This document shows positions 51,614 through 55,936 of a stretch of DNA of 55,936 nt, piece after piece. The notes beneath the pieces were generated by a model. The model did no database searches, had not been told where the DNA came from, and saw only the letters and a program-made list of their open reading frames with translations. Positions within the stretch are counted from its first letter, which is position 1, and each line of letters begins with the position of its first letter. The position numbers were made by a program, and so were the translations under genes. The DNA comes from an uncultured Mucilaginibacter sp. (GTDB taxonomy: Bacteria; Bacteroidota; Bacteroidia; Sphingobacteriales; Sphingobacteriaceae). The stretch spans positions 1 to 55,936 of the forward strand of contig CAISPD010000094.1 in the NCBI GenBank assembly GCA_903887275.1. The letters run 5' to 3'.

Positions 51614-52933
51614 ATGCGTATACCTTTAATACCAGGATTTGACCAGGAAGCATTCAATAAGTATTTCAAGAATACCGGGATGCTTTTTGTGGGTCGGGTT
51701 GGTAGTTTGCTTATTAAAATGCTGGTAGGCATCAGTGTCGCAAATTACCTTGGCAGGGCACAAAACGGAGTTTTGTATGGCGGCACAGTTTATATCTATT
51801 TCTTTTCGGCAATAGCAACCCTTGGGCTCGACCAATATATTGTAAAGGAACTTCATCAGTTCCCCGAAAATCGCGACCAAATATTGGGTACCTCTTTCAG
51901 GATGAAGTTGATGGCGGGCCTTGCTTGTATACCACTTATTTGGCTGGCATATCAGGTATACCCTGCAAAAGGTACACCGTATGATTATGTGTTTATTTTC
52001 TCAACTATCGGAATCATCCAGGCATTCAATGTGATCGATTCTTACTTTCAATCAGAAGTTCAGTCTAAATATATCATGCAGGTTCAGATTACAGGTAACC
52101 TGGTTTCAGCTGCAATAAAACTTGGCCTGATTTTTTACAAACAGCCCCTGCTATGGTTCGTTTACTCCTATGCCTTCGATTTTGTATTGCTGGCAGTAGG
52201 TTATTATCTTACCTATCAGCGTAAAACAAGAAGTATTTTCAAATGGACATATAGCAATTCACTTGCGAAAAAACTGTTAATTTATTCCTGGCCGCTTATT
52301 ATTTCGGGTATCATGGTATCATTGTTTATGAAAATAGACCAGATCATGCTGCAAAATATGGAAGGCGTTAAAGAAGCAGGTGCTTATGCGACGGTAGCGT
52401 CTCTGAGTGAAGCCTGGAATTTTGTGCCGATCGTTGTAGTTTCCTCCCTGTTTCCAGCAATTTTAAATGCCAGGCGCGATGATCCCGAGCGATACCGAAA
52501 GCGAATACAGCACCTCTATGATCTTATGGTTTACCTCAGTGTTCCGGTCGCGATAGTAGTGAGTTTCGCGGCACCATTAATTTATAAATTATATAAGCCC
52601 GAGTACGCTTATGCCGCGCCGGTATTATCAGTTCATATTTGGTCGGGAATCTTTGTATTCCTCGGCGCAGCAAGCAGCCAGTACCTGATAGCAGAAAACT
52701 TCAACAAATTAACGTTTGTCAGAACAGGGGCGGGTGCTTTGGTTAATATCTTGCTTAACCTTGTATTGATTCCTAAAATGGGCATGATGGGTGCTGCTAT
52801 TGCGACGTTAGCAGGTTATGCCAGTGCTACATTTTTTGTTTTAGCTATTCCAAGATTGAATAATCAGGGATTAATGATGTTACGATCATTATTTCTATTT
52901 TCGCTGTTTCAAAAACTATTAAAGCGTGAATAG
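51614..52933 (+). CDS. Oligosaccharide flippase (Wzx-like, MOP superfamily)
   Basis: A 439-residue membrane protein with about 12-14 helices. An N-terminal MLFVGRVGSLLIKMLVGISVANYLGRAQNG and mid-protein YSWPLIISGIMVSLFMKIDQIMLQNMEG are typical of polysaccharide-biosynthesis/Wzx transporters, which turn lipid-linked sugars to the outer leaflet. First gene of a surface-glycan cluster that runs out of the window. It overlaps the next gene by 8 bp. Confidence 0.92.
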   Translation: MRIPLIPGFDQEAFNKYFKNTGMLFVGRVGSLLIKMLVGISVANYLGRAQNGVLYGGTVYIYFFSAIATLGLDQYIVKELHQFPENRDQILGTSFRMKLMAGLACIPLIWLAYQVYPAKGTPYDYVFIFSTIGIIQAFNVIDSYFQSEVQSKYIMQVQITGNLVSAAIKLGLIFYKQPLLWFVYSYAFDFVLLAVGYYLTYQRKTRSIFKWTYSNSLAKKLLIYSWPLIISGIMVSLFMKIDQIMLQNMEGVKEAGAYATVASLSEAWNFVPIVVVSSLFPAILNARRDDPERYRKRIQHLYDLMVYLSVPVAIVVSFAAPLIYKLYKPEYAYAAPVLSVHIWSGIFVFLGAASSQYLIAENFNKLTFVRTGAGALVNILLNLVLIPKMGMMGAAIATLAGYASATFFVLAIPRLNNQGLMMLRSLFLFSLFQKLLKRE

Positions 52934-53573
52934 ATACCTGTCGGTGTTCCGGTTACTTTTTCAGCCATCCCGGTTGAAAGCATTATTGTCATTCAATCAC
53001 AAAGGATATCTGTACGAGATCGGGTGGTTTAATTCATTTAAGGCAAAAGCGCCCCTGGATATCAACGGCGAACCCATACCCTGGGTAACCTACCCTTTTA
53101 TCGATCTGATCAACGAACGTATAAAAAAGGAACATGCTGTTTTTGAATTCGGCTCGGGTAACTCTACTTTTTATTATGCCAAACATGCCGGTATTGTGGT
53201 GTCTGTTGAGCATGACAAAACCTGGTATGAGCGAATCGTAAAAAATAAGCCTGACAATTCAGAGATCATCTTCTGCGAATTGGTAAGGGATGGCGACTAT
53301 TGCCGCATGCCCGTTAAACTCGAAGAGAAGTTTGATATCATCATCATTGACGGGCGCGACCGGGTAAACTGTTGCAAACATGCGATAGATGCTTTAACGC
53401 CTTCCGGTGTTATTGTTCTGGATAATTCAGAGAGAGAATCGTATAAGGCCGGGATCGATTTTCTGATCAAAAGCGGATTTAAACACCTTTCATTCAGCGG
53501 CATTGTTCCCGGATTGTTTTACAGGGTAACAACTTCGCTATTTTATAAAGAAGGAAATTGCCTTGACATTTAA
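52926..53573 (+). CDS. Methyltransferase-like protein in the glycan cluster
   Basis: A 215-residue protein with a GTG start that overlaps the flippase stop. Rossmann-like SAM-binding motifs: AVFEFGSGNSTFYYAKHAGIVVSVEHD, FDIIIIDGRDR, and GVIVLDNSERE. It lacks a known substrate domain; the GSGNST phrase is seen in class I methyltransferase-like proteins of glycan loci. Its last 4 bp overlap the convergent FkbM gene. Confidence 0.75.
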   Translation: MNRYLSVFRLLFQPSRLKALLSFNHKGYLYEIGWFNSFKAKAPLDINGEPIPWVTYPFIDLINERIKKEHAVFEFGSGNSTFYYAKHAGIVVSVEHDKTWYERIVKNKPDNSEIIFCELVRDGDYCRMPVKLEEKFDIIIIDGRDRVNCCKHAIDALTPSGVIVLDNSERESYKAGIDFLIKSGFKHLSFSGIVPGLFYRVTTSLFYKEGNCLDI

Positions 53574-54256
53574 GCTATCAGCTTAAATAATAATGTTCGG
53601 AAGGTTTTGGCTACTAACTGGTAACCTTTTTCTTTCAGGTAACGATAGACTTCCGATTCCGACAGGTTGTCAAAATCTATGCGGTCCTCAACTAAAATAT
53701 AGGATGGTTTGTATTTATCCCAGTTATTTGATTCAAGCACCTGCAGATCCAAACCTTCTACATCGATCGATAAAAAATCAATTTTTTGTCCGGCTGGCAA
53801 ATAGGTATCTAATACTTCAGCCAGAGGATAGGTCTCAACTTCAATCTCTTTAGTAATAAAATAAGGATTGGCTCCGCTGTTCCGCTCTAATGAAACTTCT
53901 TTTGAAAATCCGTTCAAAGCCGGCTCGTTGAAACAGTAAAAGGTAAGTTTTTCCTTTTTTTCGCTGATGCCAATATTTAGATTGATGTCGTGCCGTCTAA
54001 AAACATTAAACGCTTTGATGGCCCCCGGAGTAGGCTCAATATTAATGCCCCGCCAGCCCTGCTGATAAAAGTGAAGTGTATTTGAATAGCGATAGGGGTG
54101 ATGCGCACCTACATCAACAAAAAAGCCTTTGTATTTCTTTTTACCTTCAAAAAAGGATCTGAGCACCATATCTTCACCTTCCTGTGAATAGGATTTAAGG
54201 GATAAAAACTTATCTATCGGAAAGTGTTTTAAGATATATCGCTTGAGCTTAAACAT
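53570..54256 (-). CDS. FkbM family methyltransferase
   Basis: About 228 residues from MFKLKRYILKH (an upstream start at 54298 is less likely). FkbM motifs: SYSQEGEDMVLRSFFEGKKKYKGFFVDVGAHHPYRYSNTLHFYQQGWRGINIEP, FNLNIGISEKK-like strand, and KIDFLSIDVEGLDLQVLESNNW. It probably O-methylates a sugar of the surface glycan. Oriented opposite to its neighbours. Confidence 0.87.
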   Translation of the reverse strand: MFKLKRYILKHFPIDKFLSLKSYSQEGEDMVLRSFFEGKKKYKGFFVDVGAHHPYRYSNTLHFYQQGWRGINIEPTPGAIKAFNVFRRHDINLNIGISEKKEKLTFYCFNEPALNGFSKEVSLERNSGANPYFITKEIEVETYPLAEVLDTYLPAGQKIDFLSIDVEGLDLQVLESNNWDKYKPSYILVEDRIDFDNLSESEVYRYLKEKGYQLVAKTFRTLLFKLIA

Positions 54257-54410
54257 TCGGCTAAAGTAATAATATTTATAAAAAATTATCCTGTGCAATT
54301 TCGACTGTTATATGCAATTAGCCATTGTCTGCTGAATATAAAATCACCCGACCAAACATTAGTCTTAGCTTTCAATTCAATAAAATTGAAATCTTCTTAT
54401 CTTCGCACCT

Positions 54411-55184
54411 ATGCAGGAGCAGATGATCACCGACAGCGTAAAAACCGCTTACGACGAATTTTATAATAAACACGACGAAGCTTGGCGCATGCTTGGGGCT
54501 AAATACAAAGCGCAACATTTGATAGAACTAGGTAAGGGGCGTGCATTTAAAAAAGTATTGGAAGTAGGCGCAGGTGATGGCAGTATATTACAATTATTAT
54601 CCGAACAAAACTTTGCCCCTGAGTATCATGCAGTAGAAATTTCGGAAAGCGGTGTTGAACATATAAAGTCACGAAATATCAGCGGCCTTCAAACAGTAAG
54701 TATTTTTGATGGCTATCATTTGCCTTATGCTGATAATAGTTTCGATCTGATCATCCTTTCGCATGTTTTAGAACATGTTGAACATGAGCGCCTGCTGCTG
54801 CGCGAATTGAAAAGGGTAGCGGAATGGGTACTGATCGAGGTGCCGCGCGACTATAAGGCTGATGTCGATAAAAAAATAAAACATTTCCTGGCCTACGGAC
54901 ATATTAACGTTTACACACCGTCATCGCTCAGATATTTGCTGCTTACGGAAGGCTTTGAAATAGTTGCCGACCTTACATCGATGATAGAGCCTGAGGTAAC
55001 AAAATTCAATACCTACGTTAACCAAAAGAAGCCGAAGAGCCTGGTGACCGATCTGAAGATCAACACTGAATACGCGTTAAAGAAGGCCGTCATCAGTTTT
55101 GGTGGTAAGAAGAAAAGTGAGGAATTGGCCAATGCCTATACCGTACTTTGCAAAAAAGCCGACGGGCAGGTAAACATATTCTGA
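54411..55184 (+). CDS. Class I SAM-dependent methyltransferase
   Basis: A 257-residue protein of the Methyltransf_11 type: VLEVGAGDGSILQLLSEQ (motif I), YHAVEISESGVEHI, DGYHLPYADNSFDLIILSHVLEHVEHERLLLRELKRV (motifs II-IV). Probably modifies a glycan or its lipid carrier, judged by context. A TATCTTCG box lies a few bases before the ATG. The glycosyltransferase follows 13 bp later. Confidence 0.87.
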   Translation: MQEQMITDSVKTAYDEFYNKHDEAWRMLGAKYKAQHLIELGKGRAFKKVLEVGAGDGSILQLLSEQNFAPEYHAVEISESGVEHIKSRNISGLQTVSIFDGYHLPYADNSFDLIILSHVLEHVEHERLLLRELKRVAEWVLIEVPRDYKADVDKKIKHFLAYGHINVYTPSSLRYLLLTEGFEIVADLTSMIEPEVTKFNTYVNQKKPKSLVTDLKINTEYALKKAVISFGGKKKSEELANAYTVLCKKADGQVNIF

Positions 55185-55197
55185 AACCCAGTTTAAC

Positions 55198-55936
55198 ATG
55201 CAGAACCTGGCACCCATTGCCCTTTTTGTTTATAACCGGCCCGAGCATACCCGGCGGACTATAAGTTATTTGCAAAAAAATCTGCTTGCTGAGGAATCGC
55301 GACTTTTTATTTTTTCCGACGGGCCCAAAACTGAAGCAGACAATACTAAAGTTGAACAGGTAAGGGCCTTAGCTAAAGAAACTACAGGGTTTAAATCTGT
55401 CAAATTAATTGAACGCAACCTTAACCTGGGTTTGGCCAACTCCATTATCAGCGGGGTTACTAAACTGGTGAATGAATACGATAAAGTGATTGTTTTTGAG
55501 GATGATTTATTGTCATCACCCTATACACTTCAATATTTTAACGAGGCTCTTGATCGTTATGCGAAAGAGGAAAAAGTAATGCACATAGGCGCTTATATGT
55601 ACGATTTGCCCGATAAATCGTTGCCACAAACTTTCTTTTACCGTGCGGCTACAAGTTGGGGCTGGGCCACCTGGGCAAGGGCATGGAAAGATTTTGAACC
55701 CGATATTGACCACCTGATCGGTCAATTCGACAAGGGCATGATTCACCAATTTTCTATTGAGGGTAAAATGAATTTCTGGAAGCAGATTGAGCAGTTTAAA
55801 TCGGGGCGCAACAATTCCTGGGCCATACGCTGGTATGCTTCCATCTTTCTTAAAAAGGGGTTAACGCTTAATCCCTCGAATTCGTTAGTACATAATATTG
55901 GTCATGATGGATCTGGGGTGCATTCTAATAACGAAC
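55198..55936 (+). CDS. Glycosyltransferase (GT-A, family-2-like), 3' truncated
   Basis: The frame starts MQNLAPIALFVYNRPEHTRRTISYL and runs to the window edge without a stop (about 246 codons visible). RPEHTRRT, SDGPK, NLNLGLANSIISGV, VIVFEDDLLSSP (the DxD-type site), HIGAY and ATSWGWATWARAWK are typical of glycosyltransferases related to GNT-I and GT2 in surface-polysaccharide clusters. Transfers a sugar at the inner membrane; donor and acceptor unknown. Confidence 0.85.
   Translation, partial: MQNLAPIALFVYNRPEHTRRTISYLQKNLLAEESRLFIFSDGPKTEADNTKVEQVRALAKETTGFKSVKLIERNLNLGLANSIISGVTKLVNEYDKVIVFEDDLLSSPYTLQYFNEALDRYAKEEKVMHIGAYMYDLPDKSLPQTFFYRAATSWGWATWARAWKDFEPDIDHLIGQFDKGMIHQFSIEGKMNFWKQIEQFKSGRNNSWAIRWYASIFLKKGLTLNPSNSLVHNIGHDGSGVHSNNE

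Noticed and set aside
1-55936. Search for tRNA, rRNA, IS elements, prophage, CRISPR arrays and toxin-antitoxin pairs
   Set aside because: No cloverleaf, transposase, integrase, repeat-spacer array or paired small toxin/antitoxin genes were recognised by reading. A covariance-model scan would be needed to exclude small RNAs.

Overview
The window reads as ordinary chromosome of a Bacteroidota species, most likely Sphingobacteriaceae (Mucilaginibacter or Pedobacter type). This rests on the recurring -7 promoter box TAnnTTTG with few Shine-Dalgarno sequences, type IX secretion/gliding proteins (PorV and a GldJ/GldK-like lipoprotein), an ExbB-ExbD-ExbD-TonB block, a LytTR two-component pair and family sizes typical of that group. 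The species is an inference. No rRNA, tRNA, IS element, prophage or CRISPR array was seen.

Layout. 1-4.3 kb: end of an M28 peptidase, then a minus-strand ABC exporter (small membrane protein, ATPase, permease) divergent from a LytS-type kinase and LytTR regulator. The shared intergenic region holds four regulator-like half-sites at an exact 21-bp period. 4.3-9.7 kb: housekeeping genes (PlsC, Nudix, Pmp3-like, DUF4184, MetK, diacylglycerol-kinase-like, SUI1). metK carries what looks like a SAM-II riboswitch starting at its promoter. 10.1-16.1 kb: ExbB, two ExbD, TonB, a small membrane protein, a PstS-like lipoprotein and a TPR protein, closed by a strong terminator. 16.2-29.6 kb: all fourteen subunits of respiratory complex I (nuoA-N), with two related small membrane proteins of 62 and 59 residues between nuoE and nuoF. 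29.7-34.2 kb: DedA, pyrophosphatase, CNNM/CorC-type protein, RsmE, DUF4159 and a biotin carrier protein.

34.3-41.6 kb: GldJ-like lipoprotein divergent from PorV, then IspF, a giant GH18-like/deacetylase/glycosyltransferase fusion and a tiny Cys-rich membrane protein. 41.6-47.8 kb: a minus-strand cluster of two ATP-grasp(-like) proteins, a GCS2-type carboxylate-amine ligase, a class-I glutamine amidotransferase and an esterase, facing a second esterase. It looks like a pathway for a small amide or peptide of unknown identity and is the best candidate here for an undescribed system. 48.1-55.9 kb: a DUF4440-like secreted protein, TypA/BipA, a LamG lipoprotein and the start of a surface-glycan locus (flippase, three methyltransferase-like proteins, a glycosyltransferase running off the window).

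How the genes work together: complex I generates the proton gradient that ExbB/ExbD/TonB spend on outer-membrane transport. PorV and GldJ belong to T9SS export and gliding. The fusion enzyme and the terminal glycan genes would build extracellular polysaccharide. The divergent LytTR/ABC module looks like a self-contained envelope-stress or peptide-export switch. All functions are read from sequence motifs; none has been tested here.
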